Assembly: GCF_902506505.1 (NCBI RefSeq)
Contig: NZ_LR733406.1
Location: 3,654,692-3,718,691, forward strand
Length of the DNA stretch: 64,000 nt
Reading direction: 5' to 3'
Origin: Pseudomonas sp. 8AS
Lineage (GTDB): Bacteria > Pseudomonadota > Gammaproteobacteria > Pseudomonadales > Pseudomonadaceae
The notes under the pieces were generated by a model, which saw nothing but the letters and a program-made list of their open reading frames with translations, ran no database searches and was not told the origin of the DNA. Below are positions 8,688-16,132 of the stretch, piece after piece. A program made the translations under genes and the position numbers. Position 1 is the first letter of the stretch, and each line of letters begins with the position of its first letter.

Positions 8688-10387
8688 TGAAGATTTCCCG
8701 CCAAGCCTATGCCGACATGTTCGGCCCCACCGTTGGCGACAAGGTACGCCTGGCCGACACCGAGCTGTGGATCGAGGTGGAGAAGGACTTCACCACCTAC
8801 GGCGACGAGGTCAAGTTCGGCGGCGGCAAGGTCATCCGCGACGGCATGGGCCAGAGCCAGCTGTGCGCCGAGGACGTGGTCGACACGGTGATCACCAACG
8901 CGCTGATCATCGACCACTGGGGCATCGTCAAGGCCGACGTAGGCCTCAAGGGCGGGCGCATCGCTGCCATCGGCAAGGCCGGCAACCCGGATATCCAGCC
9001 CTTTGTCACCATCGCCATCGGCGGTGCCACCGAAGTGATCGCCGGCGAGGGCATGATCCTCACCGCCGGCGGCGTCGACACCCATATCCACTTCATCTGC
9101 CCGCAGCAGATCGAAGAAGCCCTGATGAGCGGCACCACCACCATGATCGGCGGCGGCACCGGCCCGGCCACCGGCACCTATGCCACCACCGTGACGCCCG
9201 GCCCGTGGCACATGGCGATGATGCTCAAGGCCGCCGATGCCTTCCCGATGAACATCGGCTTCACCGGCAAGGGCAACGTCTCGCTGCCCGAGCCCTTGAT
9301 CGAACAGGTCAAGGCCGGCGCCATCGGCCTCAAACTGCACGAGGACTGGGGCACCACCCCGGCGGCCATCGACAACTGCCTAAGCGTGGCCGACCAGTAC
9401 GACGTGCAGGTGGCCATCCACACCGACACCCTCAACGAGTCCGGCTTCGTCGAGACTACGCTGGGCGCGTTCAAGGGCCGCACCATCCACACCTACCACA
9501 CCGAAGGCGCCGGCGGCGGCCATGCGCCGGACATCATCAAGGCCTGTGGCTTCCCCAACGTGCTGCCCAGCTCGACCAACCCGACCCGGCCGTTCACCAA
9601 GAACACCATCGACGAACACCTGGACATGCTGATGGTCTGCCACCACCTCGACCCGAGCATCGCCGAGGACGTGGCGTTTGCCGAAAGCCGCATCCGTCGC
9701 GAGACCATCGCCGCCGAAGACATCCTGCATGACCTCGGTGCGTTCTCGATGATCAGCTCCGACAGCCAGGCCATGGGCCGCGTCGGCGAGGTGATCACCC
9801 GCACCTGGCAGACCGCCGACAAGATGAAGCAGCAGCGCGGCGCCCTGCCAGAAGACGCACTGGGCAACGACAACTTCCGGGTCAAACGCTATATCGCCAA
9901 GTACACCATCAACCCGGCGATCACCCATGGCATCAGCCATGAAGTCGGCTCTATCGAAGTGGGTAAGTTCGCCGACCTGGTGCTGTGGCGCCCGGCGTTC
10001 TTCGGGGTCAAGCCGACGCTGATCCTCAAGGGTGGCGCCATCGCCGCCAGCCTGATGGGCGACGCCAACGCCTCGATCCCAACGCCGCAACCGGTGCACT
10101 ACCGGCCGATGTTCGGCAGCTACGCCGGCATGCTGCACGCCACCAGCCTGACCTTTATCAGCCAGGCCGCCTTCGATGCCGGGGTGCCGGAGCAACTGGG
10201 TTTGCAGAAGCAGATTGGCGTGGTCAAGGGCTGTCGCACCGTGCAGAAGAGCGACCTGATCCATAACGACTACCTGCCGAGCATCGAGGTCGACCCGCAG
10301 AACTACCAGGTCAAGGCCGACGGCCAGCTGCTCTGGTGCGAACCGGCCGAGGTACTGCCGCTGGCGCAGCGGTACTTTCTGTTCTGA
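8687..10387 (+). CDS. ureC: Urease alpha (catalytic) subunit UreC
   Basis: Nickel metalloenzyme that hydrolyses urea to ammonia and carbamate; 566 aa, full length. Active-site elements are all present: the metal-binding HIHFICP pair, the carbamylated lysine in GLKLHEDWG, the histidines in QVAIHTDTLNE and TYHTEGAGGGHAPD, the flap cysteine in MVCHHLD, and the aspartate in MISSDSQAMGR. The start overlaps the ureB stop. The gene ends with Phe codon TTC and TGA inside a 14-bp tandem repeat. Confidence 0.98.
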   Translation: MKISRQAYADMFGPTVGDKVRLADTELWIEVEKDFTTYGDEVKFGGGKVIRDGMGQSQLCAEDVVDTVITNALIIDHWGIVKADVGLKGGRIAAIGKAGNPDIQPFVTIAIGGATEVIAGEGMILTAGGVDTHIHFICPQQIEEALMSGTTTMIGGGTGPATGTYATTVTPGPWHMAMMLKAADAFPMNIGFTGKGNVSLPEPLIEQVKAGAIGLKLHEDWGTTPAAIDNCLSVADQYDVQVAIHTDTLNESGFVETTLGAFKGRTIHTYHTEGAGGGHAPDIIKACGFPNVLPSSTNPTRPFTKNTIDEHLDMLMVCHHLDPSIAEDVAFAESRIRRETIAAEDILHDLGAFSMISSDSQAMGRVGEVITRTWQTADKMKQQRGALPEDALGNDNFRVKRYIAKYTINPAITHGISHEVGSIEVGKFADLVLWRPAFFGVKPTLILKGGAIAASLMGDANASIPTPQPVHYRPMFGSYAGMLHATSLTFISQAAFDAGVPEQLGLQKQIGVVKGCRTVQKSDLIHNDYLPSIEVDPQNYQVKADGQLLWCEPAEVLPLAQRYFLF

Positions 10388-10417
10388 GCAGCCTGTTCTG
10401 AGCGGCCTGTTCTGAGG
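10379..10417. repeat. 14-bp tandem repeat over the ureC stop codon
   Basis: The unit CTGTTCTGAGCRGC occurs twice in full (10379-10392 and 10393-10406) and a third time in part (10407-10417). The first copy contains the last codons and TGA of ureC. It looks like a recent slippage duplication. Confidence 0.7.
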
Positions 10418-10423
10418 TCGTGC

Positions 10424-10446
10424 TTGCTGCGCTCAACCCGGGTCTA
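10424..10446. repeat. Degenerate half of the TAGGTTGGGTTGAGCGCAGC repeat
   Basis: Read on the minus strand, TAG-ACCC-GGGTTGAGCGCAGC follows the DMT transporter. The 14-mer GGGTTGAGCGCAGC is identical to the core of the full repeats at 33718-33827 and 60932-61026. The TAG is the transporter's stop codon. The other half of the palindrome is missing. Confidence 0.6.
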
Positions 10447-11304
10447 GCGGGCGCGCTGCCCCCAGGCCAGGGCCGCGCCGCTGAGGATGATCACCGCCAT
10501 GCCGAGGATCGACCAGGCATCCGGGGCATGGTCGAAGAACACCAGCCCGAGCAGTGTGGCGGTAACGATCTGGCCATAGGTGAACGGCGCCAGGCTGGCC
10601 GCGCTGGCGAAGCGGTAGGCGTGGGTCAGCAGCATATGGCCGGTCATGGCGGTGGCCCCCAAGGTCGCCATCAACAGGCCATCCATCAGGCTCGGCGTCT
10701 GCCAGACCCAGGGCAGCAACAGGCTCATGCTCAGGGTGCCGAGCAAGGCGGAGAGGAAGTTGCTGGTGGCCGGGTGGTCGGTCGCGCTCAGCCGCCGGGT
10801 CAGCAGCTGATACAGGCCAAAGCAGAACGCCGCGCCCAGCGGCAGCAGGATCGCCGGAGTGAACAGGGCACCGCCGGGACGCACGATCAGCAACACGCCG
10901 AGCAGGCCACAGCCCACCGACAGCCACAGGCCGCGGCTGATGTGTTCTTTCAGCCAGGTCGCCGACAGCACGATGACCACCAGCGGCGCGAGGAAGATCA
11001 CCGCCGTGGCTTCACCTAACGGGATATAACGCAGCGCGCTGTAGAACAGCAGGGTGATCGCCACCAGGCTCAGGCCGCGCACCAGTTGCAGCCAGGGCCG
11101 CTGGGTGCGTACCAGGCTCCAGCCCATGCGCGGCGCAAACAGCGCCAGCATCAGCACGCTCTGCGACAGGTAGCGTAGCCAGACCACCAGCAGCACCGGA
11201 TAAACCGCCGTGAGGACCTTCGACAGCGCATCCTGGCTGGACAGCAGCAGACCGGAACAGAGGATCAGCAGTATCCCCAGCCCCGGACGGGAGGTGTTAT
11301 GCAC
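10444..11304 (-). CDS. EamA/DMT-superfamily transporter
   Basis: Inner-membrane protein of 286 aa with about ten hydrophobic segments arranged as two EamA repeats (about residues 10-140 and 150-280). The EamA-type signature near the end of each half (LGEATAVIFLAPLVVIVLSA and ASAASLAPFTYGQIVTATLL) is clear. Members export small metabolites; the substrate cannot be told from sequence. It is transcribed toward ureC. Its stop codon TAG belongs to a degenerate repeat. Confidence 0.88.
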   Translation of the reverse strand: MHNTSRPGLGILLILCSGLLLSSQDALSKVLTAVYPVLLVVWLRYLSQSVLMLALFAPRMGWSLVRTQRPWLQLVRGLSLVAITLLFYSALRYIPLGEATAVIFLAPLVVIVLSATWLKEHISRGLWLSVGCGLLGVLLIVRPGGALFTPAILLPLGAAFCFGLYQLLTRRLSATDHPATSNFLSALLGTLSMSLLLPWVWQTPSLMDGLLMATLGATAMTGHMLLTHAYRFASAASLAPFTYGQIVTATLLGLVFFDHAPDAWSILGMAVIILSGAALAWGQRAR

Positions 11305-11458
11305 AGAAGGTAACCCGACACATAATTAGCAAGCTACTCATGTTACTGAACGAGCGCCCAGCCTGACCAGCGGCTCTCGTAGCTTATTGATCAATGGCAA
11401 TGCGCCCGGGCACTAGAGGACTAAAGTTAAAGCTACCTTCACTGCGCGAGAAGCCAGC

Positions 11459-11935
11459 ATGCCTATTCTCAAGCCCCTCGCGGCAAGCACTGCTTTGTCG
11501 CTGTTGTTCAGCTTCACTCCGGCGCATGCCGAAACCCTGGTGCCGCTCAATGGCCAGACCCAGCAACAGATCCAGAGCGATATCACTGCCTGCCAGAGCC
11601 AGGCCGGCGGCAGCTCGAGCAGCTCCAGTGACAGCGGGCGTGACGGCGGTGGCCGCCTACGGGGCGCGACCGCCGGGGCAGTGGCTGGCGCCGCCGCCGC
11701 CGAGGTGCGCGGCGAGCGTCACGAAGAGGTCTATGACCGGGTGGACGACGATGTGAAGCAGGAATACCGGCAGAATCAGGCGCGCGAGGCCGCGGCCGTC
11801 GGCATGGTGGTCGGCGGTTCCCGCGACCGGCGGGAGCGGCGCGACGATCGGCGCACGGCCGAGCAGGCGTCCAGCACATCGAGCTCGGCCTATTCCAGCT
11901 GCATGCAGAGCCGCGGCTACTCGATCACGCCCTGA
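11459..11935 (+). CDS. Secreted glycine/alanine-rich hypothetical protein
   Basis: A 158-aa protein with a cleavable signal peptide (about residues 1-24, ending AHA). The mature part has a Cys in ITACQSQ, a Ser run, a short Gly/Ala stretch (GATAGAVAGAAAAE) resembling a glycine-zipper, a charged Arg/Asp region, and a C-terminal CMQSRGYSI that holds the second Cys. It may form a membrane-associated zipper and a disulfide. The function is unknown. It converges with the downstream zinc-finger gene with no gap between stop codons. Confidence 0.75.
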   Translation: MPILKPLAASTALSLLFSFTPAHAETLVPLNGQTQQQIQSDITACQSQAGGSSSSSSDSGRDGGGRLRGATAGAVAGAAAAEVRGERHEEVYDRVDDDVKQEYRQNQAREAAAVGMVVGGSRDRRERRDDRRTAEQASSTSSSAYSSCMQSRGYSITP

Positions 11936-12202
11936 TCAGCGTAGCTGGCTGTCCTTGCTGCCGCGCCGGTTGTATCCGGCGAACTGCGCCTGCTCCTTGT
12001 CGTGCTCGCTCTGGCACGCCACGCACAGGCGCACACCCGGAACGGCCTGGCGCCGGGCTTCGGGGATAAGCGCGGCGCACTCCTGGCAATGCGTCAGGCT
12101 GGCGCCGCGCGGCAGCTGGCTGCGGGCACGCTGGATGGCATCCTCGATGCTGCTGTCGATCTGTTCCTGCACCGCGCCATCGCTGCTCCAGCCACCGGCC
12201 AT
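11936..12202 (-). CDS. DksA/TraR C4-type zinc-finger protein
   Basis: A small 88-aa protein with the C4 zinc finger CQECAALIPEARRQAVPGVRLCVACQ, as in the TraR/DksA family that binds RNA polymerase in the secondary channel. It lacks the long coiled coil of DksA. The start is ATG 12202 (MAGGWSSDG), preceded by GGAGG; a GTG six bases upstream is possible but less well placed. A similar small protein is found near urease genes in P. aeruginosa (from memory, PA4870). Confidence 0.85.
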   Translation of the reverse strand: MAGGWSSDGAVQEQIDSSIEDAIQRARSQLPRGASLTHCQECAALIPEARRQAVPGVRLCVACQSEHDKEQAQFAGYNRRGSKDSQLR

Positions 12203-12274
12203 GACCACCTCCGCTACGTTAGCGTCCTGCGACAGTTATGCGCAGACTCGCGGCGATTTGCCAGTGCAGTTCGT

Positions 12275-13138
12275 CTATTCCTGCACGTCCATGTACTCGC
12301 GTGCCCAGACGATATAGTCCTCGGGCTGGGTGTACTTGTGGGTCAGCTCGGTGGCGCTGTGCGCGCTGGCAGCGATGCCGCGCTGCTCGCGCAGGCAGTC
12401 GTAGGTGGCCTTGATCGCGGCGAAGTAGGCGGCATGACCGTCGACCACGATGCGCACGCCGAGACTGGCCAGGCGCGAGTCGTCACGCAGCGAGGGGTTG
12501 CCGTAGCTAACCAGCATCAGCGGCACGCTGAGGTTCTGCGCGATCAGCTCCAGGTGTTCGAAGTCGCGCACCCCGACCATGCAGATGGCATCGGCCCCGG
12601 CGGCCTGGTAGGCCAGGGTGCGGCGGATCACCTCGTCGACATCCAGCACGCCGGCATGGGTGCGGGCGATGATCGCCAGCTCGGGATCGACCCGTGCCTC
12701 CAGTGCCGCGCGGATCTTGCCGACACCTTCGTCGATGCCGATCAGGTCGGTGGACTTGCGGCCGAACTGGGCCGGCAGCAGGGTGTCTTCCAGGGTCAGC
12801 GCGGCGATGCCGGCACGTTCCAGTTCGACCACCGTGCGCATCACGTTGAGCGCGTTGCCGTAGCCGTGGTCGGCATCGGCGATCACCGGCAGGCGGGCGA
12901 CCCGGCCGATGCGGGTGGCCTGCTCGACGAACTCGCTGAGGCTGATCAGGGCGAAGTCCGGCGCCGCCAGAACTTGTAGTGAAGCTACAGAACCGCCCAG
13001 GATACCCACCTCGAAACCGAGGTCTGCAGCGATCCGCGCAGACATTGGATCGAACACAGATGCCGTGTGATAGCAGGAATTAGCTGCAAGAAGTGCGCGA
13101 AACTGCGCGCGAAGGTCGTGATGTGAGGCTCTTTGCAT
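12275..13138 (-). CDS. Oxaloacetate decarboxylase, PEP mutase/isocitrate lyase superfamily
   Basis: A 287-aa TIM-barrel enzyme whose sequence closely follows the characterised P. aeruginosa PA4872 enzyme (as I remember it), which decarboxylates oxaloacetate. Superfamily features: SVFDPMSARIAADLGFEVG near the N-terminus, the Mg-binding VIADADHGYGNALNV, and EDTLLPAQFG. The start is ATG 13138 (MQRASHHDLRAQF), which matches the homologue. The frame continues to a TTG at 13177 but this overlaps the promoter. The first 55 or so codons use codons that are rare elsewhere in the window (AGA, CTT, GCA, TCA, GTA, CTA). A palindrome matching the promoter operator lies inside this stretch. Confidence 0.92.
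   Translation of the reverse strand: MQRASHHDLRAQFRALLAANSCYHTASVFDPMSARIAADLGFEVGILGGSVASLQVLAAPDFALISLSEFVEQATRIGRVARLPVIADADHGYGNALNVMRTVVELERAGIAALTLEDTLLPAQFGRKSTDLIGIDEGVGKIRAALEARVDPELAIIARTHAGVLDVDEVIRRTLAYQAAGADAICMVGVRDFEHLELIAQNLSVPLMLVSYGNPSLRDDSRLASLGVRIVVDGHAAYFAAIKATYDCLREQRGIAASAHSATELTHKYTQPEDYIVWAREYMDVQE
12975..12989. promoter_or_regulatory. Intragenic TGTAG-N5-CTACA palindrome (putative operator)
   Basis: TGTAGTGAAGCTACA lies within codons 51-56 of the decarboxylase gene. Its half-sites are identical to those at 13181-13195. The residues here (S-V-A-S-L-Q-V) are encoded by TCT GTA GCT TCA CTA CAA GTT, all uncommon in this genome, suggesting selection on the DNA site rather than on the protein. 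Binding partner unknown. Confidence 0.5.
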
Positions 13139-13176
13139 GGTCTGCACTACAAGTCGTTGTCTGCTCTGGAGGGTCA

Positions 13177-13195
13177 ATTATGTAGCAAAACTACA
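13177..13195 (-). promoter_or_regulatory. Decarboxylase promoter -10 with overlapping TGTAG-N5-CTACA operator
   Basis: On the minus strand CATAAT (13182-13177) resembles a sigma-70 -10 element. It is overlapped by the palindrome TGTAGTTTTGCTACA (13195-13181). No good -35 is visible. A further half-site, TTGTAG (13152-13147), precedes the ATG. This arrangement fits a repressor covering the core promoter, with the downstream intragenic site as a second contact. The regulator is not identifiable. Confidence 0.5.
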
Positions 13196-13199
13196 AAAG

Positions 13200-13514
13200 C
13201 ATCCATGCACCAAGATCGCCATATAGCCCCATCAACCTTGCGCCCGGCTTTCAGCAGCGAAGCAAAAGCCATATCTCGCTTGCACACTGGGCTGCGCGAC
13301 AAGCCTGCCGAGCCCGGCTGCGCTCGACGCCAACCTACCCGCGCCAAAACACAGGGCACCCCTGCCAACCTGATGCAAACCCAACGCCACTGCCCGTACC
13401 TATGACTCGGCAGCCGTTCACCGACGTTGCGTGGCAACTGTCGCGACCAGATCGCCGGCAAATCCATTCCCACGCCAGGTCCGATGACCGCTGCCACACG
13501 CCGGCGAGCATCTC
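13200..13514. other. Non-coding gap, nothing recognised
   Basis: Beyond the decarboxylase promoter I see no convincing gene here. Short open frames exist on both strands but have Pro/Arg/Ser-rich, unstructured translations, no ribosome binding sites and no recognisable domain. Confidence 0.6.
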
Positions 13515-14267
13515 CTATTGCGCAGGCTCTGCGGAGCCGGCTTCAGGCAGCCAGCGCTGGCGGAGCTGCACGAGACTACCGTCCCGGCGCATCCCATCAA
13601 GCTGCCGCTGCCACTCGGCGATCACCGCGGGGGCGGTCTGCCTGGAAAACGCGATGTAATAATCGGACTTCATGAAGCTCAGGTGGGCCTGCACGTCATC
13701 GGTGCTCAGCCCGCCGGCGGCCAGCTCCTCGCGCAGGGTCACGTCCTCGGCGACGATCAGCTTGACCCGACCGTGCTTGAGCATGATCACCATCTGCCTG
13801 GAGTTGGGCACGCCATAGAGGTTGGTGAAGCCCATGCGCTGCAGGGTCTCGAAGCTGTACCACTGTTTGGGCAGGGCCAGGGTGCCGCTGTTGGCGGCAT
13901 CTTCCAGGGTATCGATGCGCAGGTTGCTGGACTTCAGCGAAAAGAAGCGCGTGGAGCCCTGCAGAATCGGCCCCACCCACTGGAACAGCGGCTCACGCTC
14001 CTCGGTTCGGACCATGGAGAACAGCGCCGTGTCGGGCTCGGTCTTGACCAGGTGGTAGGCCCGCGTCCAGGGCAGCAACTCCATGCGCACGGCATGCCCG
14101 GTGCGCTGCACCAGCATGCGCACCACTTCCACCGAGTAGCCACCCAGCTTGCCGTCGCGGCTATAGCTGGTCGGCGGCGCCTCCTCGGTCAGCAGCAACA
14201 ACTCGGCCGAACCCGGGCTCGGCAGAACCAGGCCCAGCAGCAAGCCGGCCAGCAGCCATGCACGCAT
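13515..14267 (-). CDS. Periplasmic solute-binding protein, SBP_bac_3-like
   Basis: A 250-aa exported protein with a signal peptide (residues 1-21). It has the pattern of family 3 solute-binding proteins found singly in Pseudomonas: EEAPPTSYSRDGKLGGYSVEVVRMLVQRTG at the start of the mature protein, then ELLPWTRAYHLVKTEPDTALFSMVRTEERE. No permease or ATPase genes are adjacent, so it may be an orphan receptor rather than a transport component. The ligand is unknown. Confidence 0.82.
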   Translation of the reverse strand: MRAWLLAGLLLGLVLPSPGSAELLLLTEEAPPTSYSRDGKLGGYSVEVVRMLVQRTGHAVRMELLPWTRAYHLVKTEPDTALFSMVRTEEREPLFQWVGPILQGSTRFFSLKSSNLRIDTLEDAANSGTLALPKQWYSFETLQRMGFTNLYGVPNSRQMVIMLKHGRVKLIVAEDVTLREELAAGGLSTDDVQAHLSFMKSDYYIAFSRQTAPAVIAEWQRQLDGMRRDGSLVQLRQRWLPEAGSAEPAQ

Positions 14268-14510
14268 CGTCGCCTCCTCCCCGTTCAGTTCAGCCTAGCC
14301 CATGTCGACGCACTTGCCGGGCGGCCATGAGGCTCGACCAAGCCACGCCTGGCCAGTGGCGATCCATGGCTTGCAGTTGCCCGTCGGCATTCGTCCCGCA
14401 TACCCCATGCGCGGCATGACGCGCCCCGACACACGGGCGCAGATTCCCCGAGCATGCCGCGCCGCTCTCGCATAAACTGCGCGGCCGTTTTTTCCCGGAA
14501 CCGCTGCAGC

Positions 14511-15776
14511 ATGAGTCTCGATCTTCCCGCCAATGCCCTGGGCATCGACTTCGGTACTTCCAACTCCACCGTCGGCTGGTGGCGCAACGGCGTCGAGCCG
14601 CTGCTGGAACTGGAAGACGGCAAGATCACCCTGCCCTCGGTGGTGTTCTTCAACACCGAGGAACGCCGCCCGGTGTATGGCCGCCTGGCCCTGCACGAAT
14701 ACCTGGACGGCTATGAAGGGCGACTGATGCGCTCGCTGAAGAGCCTGTTGGGTTCCAAGCTGCTGAAAAGCGAAACCACCGTGCTGGGCAGCGCCCTGCC
14801 GTTTCGCGACCTGCTCGGCTTCTTTATCGGCGAGCTGAAGAAGCGCGCCGAAGCCTTCGCCGGCCGCGAGTTCGAGCAGGTGGTGCTGGGCCGTCCGGTG
14901 TTCTTCGTCGACGACGACCCGCTCGCCGACCAGGAAGCCGCCAACACCCTGGTGGCGGTGGCCAACAAGCTCGGCTTCAAGGACGTGTCATTCCAGTTCG
15001 AGCCGATCGCCGCGGCCTTCGACTACGAACGCACGGTGACCCGCGAGGAACGCGTGCTGATCGTCGACATCGGCGGCGGTACCTCGGACTTCTCGCTGAT
15101 CCGCCTGTCGCCCGAGCGCCGCGATATGGCCGAGCGGCAGAGCGACATCCTCGCCACCGGCGGCGTGCATATCGGCGGCACCGACTTCGACAAGCAGCTC
15201 AGCCTGGAAGGGGTGATGCCGCTGTTCGGCTACGGCAGCCGGATGAAGAGCGACGCCTTCATGCCCACCAGCTACCACCTCAACCTGGCCACCTGGCACA
15301 CGATCAACGCGGTGTACGCGCAGAAGTCGCAACTGGCGCTGCAGAACATGCGCTACGACATCGTCGACCCGACCGGCATCGACCGCCTGTTCAAGCTGAT
15401 CGAGCAACGTGCCGGGCACTGGCTGGCCATGCAGGTGGAGGACAGCAAGATCGCCCTGACCGAGCACGACCAGCACCGCATCGACCTGCAGCGGGTCGAA
15501 AGCGGCCTGCAGGTCCTGCTCGACCGGCCGCTGTTCGACCAGGCCATCGGCGGCCTGCTGGAGCGGGTCACCGCCAGCGTCGCCGAGCTGCTCACGCAGG
15601 CCGGGGTGAAGGCCGAGGACATCGACACGGTGTTCTTCACCGGCGGCTCCAGCGGCATCCCGGCCCTGCGCCAGAGCATCTGCGCCCTGCTGCCGAATGC
15701 CCGCGCCACCGAAGGCAACACCTTCGGCAGCATCGGCAGCGGCCTGGCCATCGAGGCGAAGAAGCGTTACGGCTGA
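14511..15776 (+). CDS. Hsp70-family protein, YegD-like
   Basis: A 421-aa protein containing an actin/Hsp70-type ATPase domain: phosphate-1 LGIDFGTSNST (residues 9-19), phosphate-2 VDIGGGTSDFS, and the adenosine motif FFTGGSSGIP. It ends soon after the ATPase core, so the normal beta-sandwich substrate-binding domain and lid are absent, as in E. coli YegD. The client and partner are unknown. The start is ATG 14511 (MSLDLPANALG). The frame is open upstream but without a better start. Confidence 0.9.
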   Translation: MSLDLPANALGIDFGTSNSTVGWWRNGVEPLLELEDGKITLPSVVFFNTEERRPVYGRLALHEYLDGYEGRLMRSLKSLLGSKLLKSETTVLGSALPFRDLLGFFIGELKKRAEAFAGREFEQVVLGRPVFFVDDDPLADQEAANTLVAVANKLGFKDVSFQFEPIAAAFDYERTVTREERVLIVDIGGGTSDFSLIRLSPERRDMAERQSDILATGGVHIGGTDFDKQLSLEGVMPLFGYGSRMKSDAFMPTSYHLNLATWHTINAVYAQKSQLALQNMRYDIVDPTGIDRLFKLIEQRAGHWLAMQVEDSKIALTEHDQHRIDLQRVESGLQVLLDRPLFDQAIGGLLERVTASVAELLTQAGVKAEDIDTVFFTGGSSGIPALRQSICALLPNARATEGNTFGSIGSGLAIEAKKRYG

Positions 15777-15857
15777 TTCAGCCGAGCACGACGCGATGAC
15801 TGGCCGCGACGCCCGAGGCAGGCTATGGTGACGCCCCTAGCCTTGCCGGAGCCCGCC

Positions 15858-16058
15858 ATGCGTACAGCCCTCGTACTCTCCCTGCTGATCCTCGCCCTGA
15901 GCGGCTGCGACGCCGGCGCCACCGCGACCACCGCTGCCCTGCAGGCCGAACAGGCCAAGCAGGCACAGCAGCAGATGGACCAGCTCAAACAGCAGATCGA
16001 CCAGGCCAACGCCCAGAGTCAACAGCGCCTGCAGCAGCTGGAACAAGAGTCGCAGTAA
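15858..16058 (+). CDS. Small Gln-rich lipoprotein
   Basis: A 66-aa protein with a lipoprotein signal peptide and lipobox LSGC (Cys at residue 19). The mature portion is a single Gln/Ala-rich helix with heptad character (KQAQQQMDQLKQQIDQA), probably a trimeric or dimeric coiled coil, reminiscent of small Lpp-like or OprI-like outer-membrane lipoproteins. It has no C-terminal Lys for peptidoglycan linkage. The function is unknown. Start is ATG 15858; an in-frame GTG 33 bp earlier would spoil the signal peptide. Confidence 0.75.
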   Translation: MRTALVLSLLILALSGCDAGATATTAALQAEQAKQAQQQMDQLKQQIDQANAQSQQRLQQLEQESQ

Positions 16059-16103
16059 CGACGGGCTTCGCGGCTGAAGCCGCTCAAGCGACGCAACATG
16101 AAA

Positions 16104-16125
16104 AACGGCGCCTTTGGGCGCCGTT
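16104..16125. terminator. Bidirectional terminator between lipoprotein gene and hisC
   Basis: AACGGCGCC-TTTG-GGCGCCGTT, preceded by A-rich and followed by T-rich sequence (GTCTATTTC). The stem is perfect over nine pairs. It sits between two converging genes and can serve both. Confidence 0.85.
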
Positions 16126-16132
16126 GTCTATT

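Noticed and set aside
12002..12979. Long open frame (325 codons) on the plus strand opposite the decarboxylase
   Set aside because: Antisense shadow in high-GC DNA; His/Gly/Asp-rich translation with no domain, while the minus strand encodes a clear enzyme.
13174..13497. 107-codon open frame on the minus strand upstream of the decarboxylase
   Set aside because: Arg/Gly/Trp-rich, no ribosome site, no domain; overlaps the promoter region.
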